A stretch of 64,000 nucleotides of DNA from Methylosinus sp. Ce-a6 (GTDB lineage: Bacteria > Pseudomonadota > Alphaproteobacteria > Rhizobiales > Beijerinckiaceae). The stretch spans positions 26,244 to 90,243 of the forward strand of contig NZ_BGJX01000018.1 of NCBI RefSeq assembly GCF_009811655.1, in the 5' to 3' direction. This document shows, piece by piece, positions 25,674 to 33,973 of this stretch. Under the pieces are notes generated by a model that was not told the DNA's origin, did not search any database, and was given only the letters and a program-made list of their open reading frames with translations. Numbering within the stretch: position 1 is the first letter of the stretch; the number at the start of each line of letters is the position of its first letter. A program made the position numbers and the translations under genes.

Positions 25674-28600
25674 TGCTTTGCCCCGTCCCCGAGCGCCGCC
25701 GCGACGCTGTTGCGCCGCGTGCCCCAGAAGCCGCGCGCGATGGCGCGGCGGAAAATATCGCCGATCGCTTCCGCCGCGCGCGGATTTGCCGCCAGCAGAA
25801 AATCGCGCACGCGCGGCGCGCCGAGCGTCGCGTCGAAGATCAAATCCCATTGCGCGTCGCGCACCAATCCTGTCGTCGCGGCGAAGGCGAAGAGATTGTC
25901 GATCGTCTCGGCGATCTCGGCGGCGCCGCGATGGCCGTGGCGCATCTGCCCTTCTATCCAGCGCGGATTGGAGGCGCGGCCGCGAATGACGCGCGCGATC
26001 TCTCGGTCGAGCGAGCGCAATTTCGGCGCGGCGGGACGCGTGGCGTCGATATGGACGATTTCCGCCGCGCCGCCGAGCGCGCCATTGGCGGCGGCAAAAC
26101 CCCCTTCGAATTCCGCGAAGGCGGCGCCGGTGAGCACATCGGTCTCCGCCATGTCCTGCACATGCACCAGCGCATCCGCGGCGCCGACGCGCTCGCCGAA
26201 GGCCTCACGTGCCGGCGCGCTCTCGCCATTGCGCGAAAACGCGTGGCCGCCAGCGGCGAGAAAGGCGCGGCCCAATTGCTCGCGCGTTTGCCCGCACGAA
26301 ATCGCCTCCGAAAGGCCGAGGCCGTAAGTCCCCTGCGCCGCGCCGAAAATGCGCTCCGGCGAGCGGCCGGCGCGACGCGCTGCGGCGAGCGGATTAGACT
26401 CGTCGTCCTCGTCGAGCGCGGCGACGGCGGCGACGGCGTCATGAAAAAGCGCGATGAGGCCGGGGAACATGTCGCGGAACAGCCCCGATATATGCAGCGT
26501 GACGTCGACGCGCGGAAAATCGCGCTTGGCGAGCGGCTGAATCTCGAAGCCGGACACGCGCGCGCTCGCATGATCCCAGAGCGGGGCGACGCCCATCAGC
26601 GCCAGCGCCTGCGCGAAATCCTCGCCGCCGGTGCGGATCGTCGCGCTGCCCCAGAGATCGAGCACGATGTTGCGCGGCCATTCGCCATGCTCCTGCGCAT
26701 GGCGCATCATCACCTCGCGCGCCGCGCGGGCGCCGATGTCATGGGCCGTGCGCGTCGGAACATGGCGCGGATCAATGCAGAAGAGATTGCGTCCCGTCGG
26801 CAGCACGTCGGCGCGCCCGCGCGAGGGGGCGCCCGCCGGCCCCGGCTCGACGAAGCGTCCCGCAAGCGCGCGTAACAGCGCGTCGGTCTCGGCTTTTCCG
26901 CACGGGCCTTCGCCGAACACATGCAGCCCTTCGCCGACGCGCATCTCCTTCACGTCGCAGAGCCAGGCGTCGAGCCGCGCCAGAGCCTCGGCGCGATCGG
27001 TTGCGCGCGTGACGCCGCATTCTTCCGCGAGGCCGCCGCGTTCCGCTACATCGAGAATCGTCTCGGCGACGAGCCGCGCGCGGCGGGGGTCGAGCGTCGC
27101 CGCGCTCGCATATTCGTCGAGCAGGCTCTCGATCTCCTCCGCCTCCGCGGCGAGGCCGGCTTCGACGAGCGGCGGCGTCATATGGCCGATCGTCACCGCG
27201 CTCGTGCGGCGCTTGGCCTGCGCCGCTTCGCCGGGGTCATTGACGATGAAGGGATAGACGAGGGGCGTCGGTCCGAGCAGGACCTCCGGCGCGCAGGACG
27301 GGCCGAGCATCACCGACTTGCCGGGCAGCCATTCCAGCGTGCCATGCGTGCCGAGATGCATGAGCGCGTCGATGCGCCGGATATGCCGGAGCCACAGATA
27401 AAAGGCGACATAGGCGTGGCGCGGCGGAAGCTCGGCGTCGTGATAGGTCGCGCGACGCTCCGCCCTGCTTCCGCGATCCGGCTGCAATGCGACGACGAGC
27501 TTGCCGGTCTCGAAGCAGGAAAAGCGGAAGGCGCCGTCGCAGAGCGCGGGATCGTCCTGCGGCGCGCTCCAGGCGGCGAGCAGCGGATGCGTGAAATCGT
27601 CGGGAAGAGCGGCGAAGAGGCGGCGATAGTCGTCGAGCGGCAGCTCGGCGAAATGCGCGCCTTCCTCCAGCGCGCGCATCAGATCGCCGGCAGCCTCTCG
27701 CGATCGCAGGGCGGGATGAGAATCGCGGAGGTCGTAACCCGCTTCGCGCAGCACATCGCAGATAGCGATCACGCTTCTCGGCGTGTCCAGCCCGATCGCA
27801 TAGCCGCCGCGTCCGCGCCGCGCCGGATAGTCGGAGAGCACCAGCGCGAGGCTCTTTTCTCGATCGTCGAGACGGCGCAGACGCGCCCAATTGCGCGCGA
27901 GCGCCGCGACATGGTCGAGGCGCGAGCGCTCCGGCGCATGGCGAATCTCGTCGAATTCGCTCGCGGCGTAGAGACGCGTCTGCGCCTTGAAGGAGATCGC
28001 GCGGGTGAAGATGCGGCCGTCGACCTCCGGCAGCACGACATTCATCGCGAGATCGGCGCCATTGGCGCCGCGCTTGGAGCTCTCCCAGGCTTCGCGCGTC
28101 GAGGTCGCGAGCGCGACCTGCAGAACGGGCGCGTCGGCGCGGTCGAGAATCGAGCCGCCGTCCGCGCGTGCGGAAAACGCCGTCGCGTTGAGAATCACAT
28201 CGGGGCGAAATTCCGCCAGCGTTTTCGCGAGACGCTCTTCGCAGGCGCGGTCCTTGAGACTCGAGACGAAAAGCGCCTCCACGGCGAAGCCGCGCGAATG
28301 CAGAGCATCGGCGAGCGCGACGATCGGCGCATGATCGCCGGCGAGCCAGGCGGAACGATAGAAGGTCAGAAGCGCGCGGGGCGCAGTTGCTCGGGTCGAG
28401 GCTCCCTCATCCTGAGGAGCGGCCGAAGGCCGCGTCTCGAAGGAGGAGGGAGCCGTTTCGCGGCGCGTTTTGGAGCGCCCCCTCGTGCTTCGAGACGGTC
28501 GCTTCGCGACCTCCTCGGCATGAGGGGGAGGGTTGGCGCCAAGGACGGCGCGGCAGGCTTCTTCGCAGCGGCCGGCGAGCGGGACGGGCGCGCTTTCGCG

Positions 28601-29098
28601 CCAGGGCGTGGGCGTTCCGGCGAGAGTCGCGGCGAAACCGAGGAGGGAACGCAGATTCTCCGGTCCGCCGTCGCGCAAGAAGGACCAGATGCGCTCGAGG
28701 TCTTCGGGCGGAACGGTGGAGGCGCGCTCCAATCGCTCGTCGCGATGCGTATCGCCCGGGACGATGGCGAGCGCGAAACCGCGCGCTCTCGCGGCCGTGG
28801 CGAGCTCGTCGACGCCATAGGTCCAATAATCCTTGCCGCCGAGCAGGCTTACAATGACGAGCCGCGCATGACGCGCGACCTTGTCGATATAGAGATCGAC
28901 CGAATAGGGATGTTTCAGTCTGGCGAGCGAGGCGCAGCGCAGCGAGGGAAGCGCGGGGTTCTGCTCATGCAGCGCGGCGAGGAGGCCGAGCTCCGCGTCG
29001 GAGAAGGACAAGAAGACGATGCGAGCCGGAGTCTGCCCGAGGTCGACCGCCGCCTCATTGTCGTCGAGGCCATGGAGATCGCGCGCGAGCAGATGCAT
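25670..29098 (-). CDS. cobN: Cobaltochelatase subunit CobN
   Basis: A 1142-residue large subunit of the ATP-dependent chelatase that inserts cobalt into hydrogenobyrinic acid a,c-diamide, together with CobS and CobT, which are not in this window. Family motifs include IDALMHLGTHGTLEWLPGKS, FIVNDPGEAAQAKRRTSAVT, ALWGSATIRTGGEDFAQA-like (DLWGSATIRTGGEDFAQALA) and GLSEAISCGQTREQLGRAFL. Residues about 189-233 are encoded by two palindromic modules (28402-28532) and have low-complexity composition (PPPHAEEVAKRPSRSTRGRS). It follows cobW by 9 bases and overlaps cobG by ATGA. Confidence 0.94.
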   Translation of the reverse strand: MHLLARDLHGLDDNEAAVDLGQTPARIVFLSFSDAELGLLAALHEQNPALPSLRCASLARLKHPYSVDLYIDKVARHARLVIVSLLGGKDYWTYGVDELATAARARGFALAIVPGDTHRDERLERASTVPPEDLERIWSFLRDGGPENLRSLLGFAATLAGTPTPWRESAPVPLAGRCEEACRAVLGANPPPHAEEVAKRPSRSTRGRSKTRRETAPSSFETRPSAAPQDEGASTRATAPRALLTFYRSAWLAGDHAPIVALADALHSRGFAVEALFVSSLKDRACEERLAKTLAEFRPDVILNATAFSARADGGSILDRADAPVLQVALATSTREAWESSKRGANGADLAMNVVLPEVDGRIFTRAISFKAQTRLYAASEFDEIRHAPERSRLDHVAALARNWARLRRLDDREKSLALVLSDYPARRGRGGYAIGLDTPRSVIAICDVLREAGYDLRDSHPALRSREAAGDLMRALEEGAHFAELPLDDYRRLFAALPDDFTHPLLAAWSAPQDDPALCDGAFRFSCFETGKLVVALQPDRGSRAERRATYHDAELPPRHAYVAFYLWLRHIRRIDALMHLGTHGTLEWLPGKSVMLGPSCAPEVLLGPTPLVYPFIVNDPGEAAQAKRRTSAVTIGHMTPPLVEAGLAAEAEEIESLLDEYASAATLDPRRARLVAETILDVAERGGLAEECGVTRATDRAEALARLDAWLCDVKEMRVGEGLHVFGEGPCGKAETDALLRALAGRFVEPGPAGAPSRGRADVLPTGRNLFCIDPRHVPTRTAHDIGARAAREVMMRHAQEHGEWPRNIVLDLWGSATIRTGGEDFAQALALMGVAPLWDHASARVSGFEIQPLAKRDFPRVDVTLHISGLFRDMFPGLIALFHDAVAAVAALDEDDESNPLAAARRAGRSPERIFGAAQGTYGLGLSEAISCGQTREQLGRAFLAAGGHAFSRNGESAPAREAFGERVGAADALVHVQDMAETDVLTGAAFAEFEGGFAAANGALGGAAEIVHIDATRPAAPKLRSLDREIARVIRGRASNPRWIEGQMRHGHRGAAEIAETIDNLFAFAATTGLVRDAQWDLIFDATLGAPRVRDFLLAANPRAAEAIGDIFRRAIARGFWGTRRNSVAAALGDGAKQ
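28402..28532. repeat. Double palindromic element inside cobN
   Basis: Two modules are visible. The first, 28402-28452, runs from ctccctcatcctgaggagcg to tctcgaaggaggagggag with inner hairpin ggccgaaggcc. The second, 28476-28532, contains ccctcgtgcttcgagacggt, inner hairpin gtcgcttcgcgac, then cctcggcatgaggggg. These match the common proteobacterial intergenic ccctcatcctgaggagc palindromes. Here they are in frame in cobN, between residues of normal chelatase sequence. Confidence 0.82.
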
Positions 29099-29107
29099 TT
29101 TCAGCCC

Positions 29108-30142
29108 TCAGCTCGTCAGCATGGCCGTCACGCCTGCGCGGTCGAGACCCTTTTCGCCGATGACGACGAGGCGGCTCGCGCGATTTTCGTCTGTGCGCCA
29201 GGGGCGGTCGAACTGATGACGAAAGCGCGCGCCGACGCCCTGCACCAAGAGCCGCATCGGCTTGCCGATAATCTCGACGAAACCCTTCATGCGCAACACG
29301 TCATGGGATTCGGCGACGCGCGCCAGACGCGCGATCAGCTCGGCCGGATCGCGCGCGGGCGCGATCTCGACGACGAAGCTCTCGAAATCGTCGTGGTCGT
29401 GGCCCTCTTCCGTGTCGTGATGCGAGGGGCGGTTGGCGAGATCGTCCTCCGCCGCCGCGCCGAGGCCGAGCAATATGGCCGGATCGAGCCTTCCCTCGCT
29501 CGCGCGCAGGAGCTTTGCCGCGCGCGGCGCCGTGGCGCGGATCTGCTCGGCGACCTGCGCCTCTTCCGTCTCGCTCATGAGGTCCGTCTTGTTGAGCACG
29601 ATGAGATCGGCGCAGAGGAGCTGATCCTCGAAGACTTCCTCGAGCGGATTGTCATGGTCGATCGCGAGGGTCGCCGCGCGCTCTTTCGCGATGGCGTCGA
29701 GATCGTCGGCGAAGCGGCCCGCCGCCACCGCCGGGCCGTCGACGACGGCGATGACGCCGTCGACGGTGAGATGCGGGCGGATGGTCGGCCATTCGAAGGC
29801 CTTGACCAGAGGCTTCGGCAGAGCGAGGCCGGACGTCTCGATGATGATATGCTCGGGGCGGTTCGGATGGGCGAGCAGCGCCTCGATCGCCGGCGCGAAA
29901 TCATCGGCCACGGTGCAGCACAGGCACCCGTTGGCGAGCTCGACGATATTCTCCTCCGGGCAATTCTCCACGCCGCAGGCGCGTAAGATGTCGCCGTCGA
30001 CGCCGACATCGCCGAATTCATTGATGACCAGCGCGAGGCGCCGCCCACGCGCCGTCTCGAGGATGTGGCGAATAAGCGTTGTCTTGCCGGCGCCGAGAAA
30101 GCCGGTGACGATCGTCGCGGGGATTTTCGCGAGGGCGGTCAC
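29108..30142 (-). CDS. cobW: CobW, G3E-family metallochaperone GTPase
   Basis: A 344-residue cytosolic GTPase thought to deliver cobalt to CobNST. Walker A GFLGAGKTT (14-22), the metal-binding CxCC motif NGCLCC (C73, C75, C76), ETSGLALP and guanine motif LNKTD are all present. A histidine/aspartate-rich loop (HHDTEEGHDHDD) before the CobW_C domain is a likely extra metal site. The start is GTG overlapping the cbtA stop (GTGA). Position between the transporter genes and cobN fits its chaperone role. Confidence 0.94.
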   Translation of the reverse strand: MTALAKIPATIVTGFLGAGKTTLIRHILETARGRRLALVINEFGDVGVDGDILRACGVENCPEENIVELANGCLCCTVADDFAPAIEALLAHPNRPEHIIIETSGLALPKPLVKAFEWPTIRPHLTVDGVIAVVDGPAVAAGRFADDLDAIAKERAATLAIDHDNPLEEVFEDQLLCADLIVLNKTDLMSETEEAQVAEQIRATAPRAAKLLRASEGRLDPAILLGLGAAAEDDLANRPSHHDTEEGHDHDDFESFVVEIAPARDPAELIARLARVAESHDVLRMKGFVEIIGKPMRLLVQGVGARFRHQFDRPWRTDENRASRLVVIGEKGLDRAGVTAMLTS

Positions 30143-30858
30143 GCTGTGGTCTCCAGGCTCGGCTTCGTCGCGAAATAGCGCCAGACGAAGCCGACGGCCG
30201 CGCCGACGAGAATCCAGGTCAGCGCATGGACGGCGAGGGCGGCGGCGGTGAAGCGCGCGGCGAGCTCGGCGGGAACCGTGCTCGCGGGAGCGGCGGGCTC
30301 GGGCGCGCCGATGAGATGCGGGGCGATCAGCAGAGCGACGCCGAACGCTCCGGCGAGCGGACGCTCGACGCGCAGCAGCGCGAACAGTCCCGCGCCGGTC
30401 GCGGCCGCCGTGCCGATCCACCAGAGCTGGCGCGCGGCGAGATCGCCGGCGGCGGCGCCGGGCAGCTCCGGCGCGAGGCCGAGGCTGGTGGCGAGGCCCG
30501 TCGAGGCGAAGGCGCAGGCGCCCCAGAGCGCGGCGCGCTTGGGCTCGATCGTCTCGCCGGAGAGGAGCATCAGCGCGAGCAGCACGAAGGCGTAGCCGAT
30601 CGCGGTGACGCTGGTCGCGACGCTGGTCGCGGCCGTGCGCTCGAGGCCGGGGGCGGGCTCCCAGGCATTTTCGTGCGAGGCGTGCTCTTGCGCCGCGTGC
30701 TCTTGCGCTTGGGCTCCGCCATGGGCCTGCTCCGCCGCGGTCTCATAGACCTCGGCGGCGAGGATCAGCGGAGTCGTGGCGACGTGCTGCAGAGCCGCGA
30801 CCGCGAGCCCCGCGAGCAGGCCGGCCAAAAGGCCGACCGCGAGGAGTCGCTGTATCAC
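30139..30858 (-). CDS. cbtA: Cobalt transporter subunit CbtA
   Basis: A 239-residue inner-membrane protein with about five or six helices, starting IQRLLAVGLLAGLLAGLAV. A histidine-rich periplasmic loop (HGGAQAQEHAAQEHASHENA) follows the first helix and probably gathers cobalt. CbtA is known by riboswitch association as a predicted B12-regulated cobalt importer. It is 6 bases downstream of cbtB and overlaps cobW. Confidence 0.92.
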   Translation of the reverse strand: MIQRLLAVGLLAGLLAGLAVAALQHVATTPLILAAEVYETAAEQAHGGAQAQEHAAQEHASHENAWEPAPGLERTAATSVATSVTAIGYAFVLLALMLLSGETIEPKRAALWGACAFASTGLATSLGLAPELPGAAAGDLAARQLWWIGTAAATGAGLFALLRVERPLAGAFGVALLIAPHLIGAPEPAAPASTVPAELAARFTAAALAVHALTWILVGAAVGFVWRYFATKPSLETTA

Positions 30859-30864
30859 TTGGCG

Positions 30865-31050
30865 TCAGTGGCAGGGGAAGCCGAGCGAATGGCGCGAATC
30901 GTGAGCGGCGTTGTGGGCGACGCTCGGATAGGAGAAGCCGGCGAGATAGACGAGCCCGGCGCCGAGCGTGAAGACGACGAGCGCGGCGCGCAGAATCTCG
31001 AGGCGGCTCGGGGAGAGAATCGCGTCGGCGGAAAAGGTCTTCGTGGTCAT
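30865..31050 (-). CDS. cbtB: Cobalt transporter subunit CbtB
   Basis: A 61-residue single-span protein with a membrane helix at about 20-40 and a C-terminal histidine/cysteine motif (AHDSRHSLGFPCH) that is the family hallmark and a likely Co2+ site. It is the first gene after the riboswitch and has a strong ribosome site (gaggag) 7 bases before ATG, itself preceded by a hairpin gccgcc/ggcggc that may take part in control. Confidence 0.93.
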   Translation of the reverse strand: MTTKTFSADAILSPSRLEILRAALVVFTLGAGLVYLAGFSYPSVAHNAAHDSRHSLGFPCH

Positions 31051-31109
31051 TTTCTGCTCCTCGCCGCCCCACCGGCGGCCTTAGTGGTTTCGCGCGACGG
31101 CAGGTCGCA

Positions 31110-31280
31110 TGACGGCAGGTCTCCTGGCTCGCGGGTCGCTGCGCGCGCCGCCTTCCCGGACGTCTTGTCCAGTGGCTTACGGGCGCGCGCTCGCCGCTCA
31201 CAGTTGCGGGGGCAGCCGCGGATCGGGGCGAGCCCCTACCGCATTCCCTCTTCGCCTCCTTGCGGAGGACCGTCGCCAAC
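31110..31280 (-). promoter_or_regulatory. Cobalamin (AdoCbl) riboswitch
   Basis: Read on the minus strand, the region holds in order GAGGGAATGCGGT (P3 start), CCCCGCAACTGTGAGC (the B12-box core CCCGCNACUGU), GTAAGCCACTGG, CCGGGAAGGCG, and GCGAGCCAGGAGACCTGCC (P5-L5 and closing strand). These are the conserved blocks of the cobalamin riboswitch, in the right order and spacing. It precedes cbtB by about 60 bases and should repress the whole minus-strand operon when adenosylcobalamin is abundant. Confidence 0.96.
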
Positions 31281-31386
31281 AGTCATATGACGGAGACGAG
31301 GAGCCGTCAAACGGCATGCGGGGATGTCGGAATTGAGTCGAGTCTGATATGTCGGCTGCGAGGGGTTCACGCGAGGAGTTTGACGA

Positions 31387-31689
31387 ATGTCCGCGCCAGT
31401 CTTCCCAAATTCGGATGCATTGGCGGCCGTCTGCCGGCGGCATCACATCCGCAGGCTCTCTTTGTTCGGCTCCGAGCTCGCGGGCTCTGCGCGGCCCGAT
31501 AGTGACATCGATCTTTTGGTCGAGTTCGAGCCGGAGCGCGAGCCGGGGCTGCTCGGAATGGCTCGCATCGAGAAGGAACTGTCCGAATTGGTCGGCGGAC
31601 GGCCCATCGACCTGCGCACAGCGGGGGATCTCAGCCGATATTTCCGCGAGGACGTCGTGCGTAAGGCCGAGCTTCAGTATGCCGCCTGA
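31387..31689 (+). CDS. MNT-type nucleotidyltransferase (antitoxin-like)
   Basis: A 100-residue minimal nucleotidyltransferase. The active-site pattern GSx10DxD is intact (G28, S29, D40, D42 in [20 protein letters not shown]), as in MntA antitoxins that AMPylate a HEPN toxin partner. The gene that follows, overlapping by 11 bases, is a HEPN-like gene cut short, so the pair is broken. It lies between the B12 riboswitch and cobO, and on the opposite strand to the operon. Confidence 0.85.
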   Translation: MSAPVFPNSDALAAVCRRHHIRRLSLFGSELAGSARPDSDIDLLVEFEPEREPGLLGMARIEKELSELVGGRPIDLRTAGDLSRYFREDVVRKAELQYAA

Positions 31690-31825
31690 CGATGCAATAC
31701 GCATTCGCCACATGATCGAGGCGGCGGAAGACGCCGGACGCTTCGTCGCGGGGCGTGCGCGCCGCGATCTCGACACGGATCGAATGCTCATCTTCGCGCT
31801 GTCGGCGATCGCGTCAGATGATTAA
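31679..31825 (+). pseudogene. Truncated HEPN (DUF86-like) partner of the MNT gene
   Basis: Only 48 residues remain, starting [20 protein letters not shown] and reaching DLDTDRMLIFAL, then a divergent tail and a stop. Intact DUF86/HEPN toxins are about 110 residues and carry the Rx4-6H RNase motif in the C-terminal half, absent here. The 3' part has probably been deleted, bringing cobO to 18 bases downstream. Toxin activity is not expected. Confidence 0.72.
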
Positions 31826-31843
31826 CTCCGAGTTTTCGAAGTC

Positions 31844-32482
31844 ATGACCGACAGCGACAAGCCTCTCGAAGAAGACACCGCCCGCCGCCATCGCGAGAAG
31901 ATGGAGAAGCGCAAGGCCGTCCAGGACGCCGAGGTCGCCGGAAAGACCATCGGCGAGAAGGGCCTGCTGATGGTTCACACGGGCGCCGGCAAGGGCAAGT
32001 CGACGGCGGCCTTCGGCCTGGCGCTACGGGCGATGGGCCATGGAATGAAGGTCGGCGTCGTGCAATTCGGCAAGGGCGCCTGGGACACGGGCGAAAGGCG
32101 CATCCTCGAGAAGCTCGGCGGCGATGAGGGGCTCATCTCCTGGCACACGCTCGGCGAGGGCTTCACCTGGGAGACGCAGGACCGCGCCCGCGACGAGGCG
32201 GCGGCCCGCCGCGCCTTCGACAAGGCGAAGGAGCTGATGGCGGAGGAGTCGATTCGGCTGCTCGTGCTCGACGAATTGTCGATCGCGTTGCGCTATGAGC
32301 ATCTGCCGCTGGACGAGGTGATCGAGACGCTGAAGATGCGGCGCGGCGATCTCCATATCGTCGTCACCGGCCGCAACGCCAAGCCGGAACTGATCGCCAT
32401 CGCCGATCTCGTCACCGAGATGACGCTGGTGAAGCACCATTTTCAAGCGGGCGTGAAGGCGCAGATCGGCGTCGAGTTCTAG
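31844..32482 (+). CDS. cobO: Corrinoid adenosyltransferase (CobO/BtuR type)
   Basis: A 212-residue ATP:cob(I)alamin adenosyltransferase that attaches the 5'-deoxyadenosyl group. The P-loop HTGAGKGKSTAAFGLALRAM and VLDELSIALRYEHLPLDEVI identify the family, and length is normal. It is transcribed away from the riboswitch-controlled operon, after the broken MNT/HEPN pair. No ribosome site stands out before the ATG, so its expression may depend on the upstream genes or an altered leader. Confidence 0.95.
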   Translation: MTDSDKPLEEDTARRHREKMEKRKAVQDAEVAGKTIGEKGLLMVHTGAGKGKSTAAFGLALRAMGHGMKVGVVQFGKGAWDTGERRILEKLGGDEGLISWHTLGEGFTWETQDRARDEAAARRAFDKAKELMAEESIRLLVLDELSIALRYEHLPLDEVIETLKMRRGDLHIVVTGRNAKPELIAIADLVTEMTLVKHHFQAGVKAQIGVEF

Positions 32483-32519
32483 AGTCTTTCCGTGTTTCAT
32501 TGAAACACGGAAAGACTTT
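32481..32519 (+). terminator. Long perfect hairpin after cobO
   Basis: A stem of about 16 bp, agtctttccgtgtttca with tgaaacacggaaagact, closes on a tiny loop and is followed by ttgtttt. It begins immediately after the cobO stop and probably terminates or stabilises that transcript. It abuts, and partly merges with, the family A repeat at 32515. Confidence 0.7.
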
Positions 32520-32570
32520 GTTTTCACGCGTTTCCGAGGCCGAACCGGCGTCCACTTCGGCTGGAAACGC
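32515..32570 (-). repeat. Dispersed palindromic repeat, family A, copy 2
   Basis: On the minus strand it reads agcgtttccagccgaa, then acgccggttcggcct, then cggaaacgcgtgaaaacaaag, matching copies at 16221, 39937 and 50151. It lies between the convergent ends of cobO and mntH and is in the sense direction of mntH. Confidence 0.85.
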
Positions 32571-32647
32571 TAACGCCAGGAGCGTGCGCCGGACCCCGCC
32601 GCTCGCGCCGCGAGCGAGCGGCGGCATGGTAAAGGGAAGGTTGAAGC

Positions 32648-33973
32648 TCAGCCGGCGATCGCGTCGAAGACGAGCTTGCCGTTCAGCGCGACGATCGCCG
32701 CGGCGATGACGGCGGCGACGGCCGTGGCGCCGCGCGGGGCCACGAGCTCGCCCATCAGCCCGCGCGAGGCGGTGAACCAGACCAGCGGTACGACGGCGAA
32801 GGGCAGAGTGAAGCTCAGCACCACCTGGCTCAGCACCAGCAGCCGGCCGCTCCCCTCCTCCCCCGAGACGAGGGTGACGGCGACGGCGGGGATGATGGCG
32901 ATGAGCCGCGTCACCAGGCGCCGCAGCGCCGGCTTCATGCGCAGCTCGACGAAGCCCTCCATCACGATCTGCCCGGCGAGGGTCGCCGTCACGGTGGAGT
33001 TGAGCCCGCAGGCGATGAGCGCGATGGCGAACAGCTTGGCGGCGATCGGCGCGCCGAGGAGGGGCGCGATCAGCGTATAGGCCTCGCCGAGCTCGGCGAC
33101 CTCCGTATGGCCGGAGGCGTGGAAGACCGCCGCCGCCAGCACCAATATCGAGCCGTTGATGACGAGCGCGAAGAGCAGCGCGAGCGAGCTGTCGAAAATG
33201 GCGAAGTCGATCGCCTCGCGACGCTCCGCCGAAGAGGCGCCGACGTCGCGCGTCTGCACGATATAGGAGTGCAGGAAGAGATTGTGCGGCATCACCGTCG
33301 CGCCGAGAATGCCGAGGCCGATATAGAGCATCTCGGAATTCTCGAGAAGCGCGCGGCTCGGGACGAGGCCGGCGGCGACCGCGTGGAGATCCGGCTGCGC
33401 CAGCAGCAGCTGGCCGCCGAAGGCCAGAGCGATGATCCCGAGCATGGCGACGACGAAGAGCTCGATCTTGCGAAAGCCCAAGCGCTCGAAGGCGAGCACG
33501 AGGAAAGTGTCGAGCAGGGTGACGACGACGCCGATGGCGAGCGGCAGGCCGAAGAGCAATTGCAGGCCGATCGCCGTGCCGATCACCTCGGCGAGATCGG
33601 TCGCCAATATCCCCGCTTCGGCCAGCAGCCAGAGAGCGACGGAGGCCGTGCGGGGAAAATGGCGGCGGCAGGCGCTCGCGAGATCGAGGCCGGTCGCGAG
33701 GCCGAGCCGCGCCGTCAGCGACTGCAGCACGATCGCCATGAGGCTGGACAGAACGGCGACGAAGAGCAGCGCCGTTCCGAATTTGGAGCCGCCGGCGAGC
33801 GCCGTGGCCCAATTGCCGGGATCCATATAGCCGGTCGCGACCAGATAGCCGGGACCGAGAAAGATGAACAAGCGGCGAAAGCCGACGGTCTCGCGCGGGA
33901 CCCGCACCGAAGCGCGCATGTCGCCGCGAGCCGAAACGAGCATGGCGGAAGTCTCGGGCGAGACGGCGTGCAT
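32648..33973 (-). CDS. mntH: Nramp-family Mn2+/Fe2+ transporter
   Basis: A 441-residue proton-coupled divalent metal importer with about 11 helices. The DPGN motif in helix 1 (GYMDPGNWATAL) and the MPHN motif in helix 6 (TVMPHNLFLHSYIV) are the metal-binding hallmarks. SERREAIDFAIFDSS and GLNSTVTATLAGQIVMEGF are also typical. The start at 33973 gives normal length; the frame is open for 90 further codons, with an ATG at 34027 as the alternative. A palindrome tgttgcaaca (34202-34211) lies upstream and could be an operator. Confidence 0.92.
   Translation of the reverse strand: MHAVSPETSAMLVSARGDMRASVRVPRETVGFRRLFIFLGPGYLVATGYMDPGNWATALAGGSKFGTALLFVAVLSSLMAIVLQSLTARLGLATGLDLASACRRHFPRTASVALWLLAEAGILATDLAEVIGTAIGLQLLFGLPLAIGVVVTLLDTFLVLAFERLGFRKIELFVVAMLGIIALAFGGQLLLAQPDLHAVAAGLVPSRALLENSEMLYIGLGILGATVMPHNLFLHSYIVQTRDVGASSAERREAIDFAIFDSSLALLFALVINGSILVLAAAVFHASGHTEVAELGEAYTLIAPLLGAPIAAKLFAIALIACGLNSTVTATLAGQIVMEGFVELRMKPALRRLVTRLIAIIPAVAVTLVSGEEGSGRLLVLSQVVLSFTLPFAVVPLVWFTASRGLMGELVAPRGATAVAAVIAAAIVALNGKLVFDAIAG

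Noticed and set aside
26921..29986. A 1021-codon plus-strand frame across cobN and cobW
   Set aside because: Antisense to CobN and CobW, which carry full family motifs; the plus frame has no recognisable domain and no ribosome site.
31110..31280. A plus-strand coding frame through the riboswitch
   Set aside because: The conserved B12-box blocks on the minus strand explain the sequence; the plus frame has no start signals.
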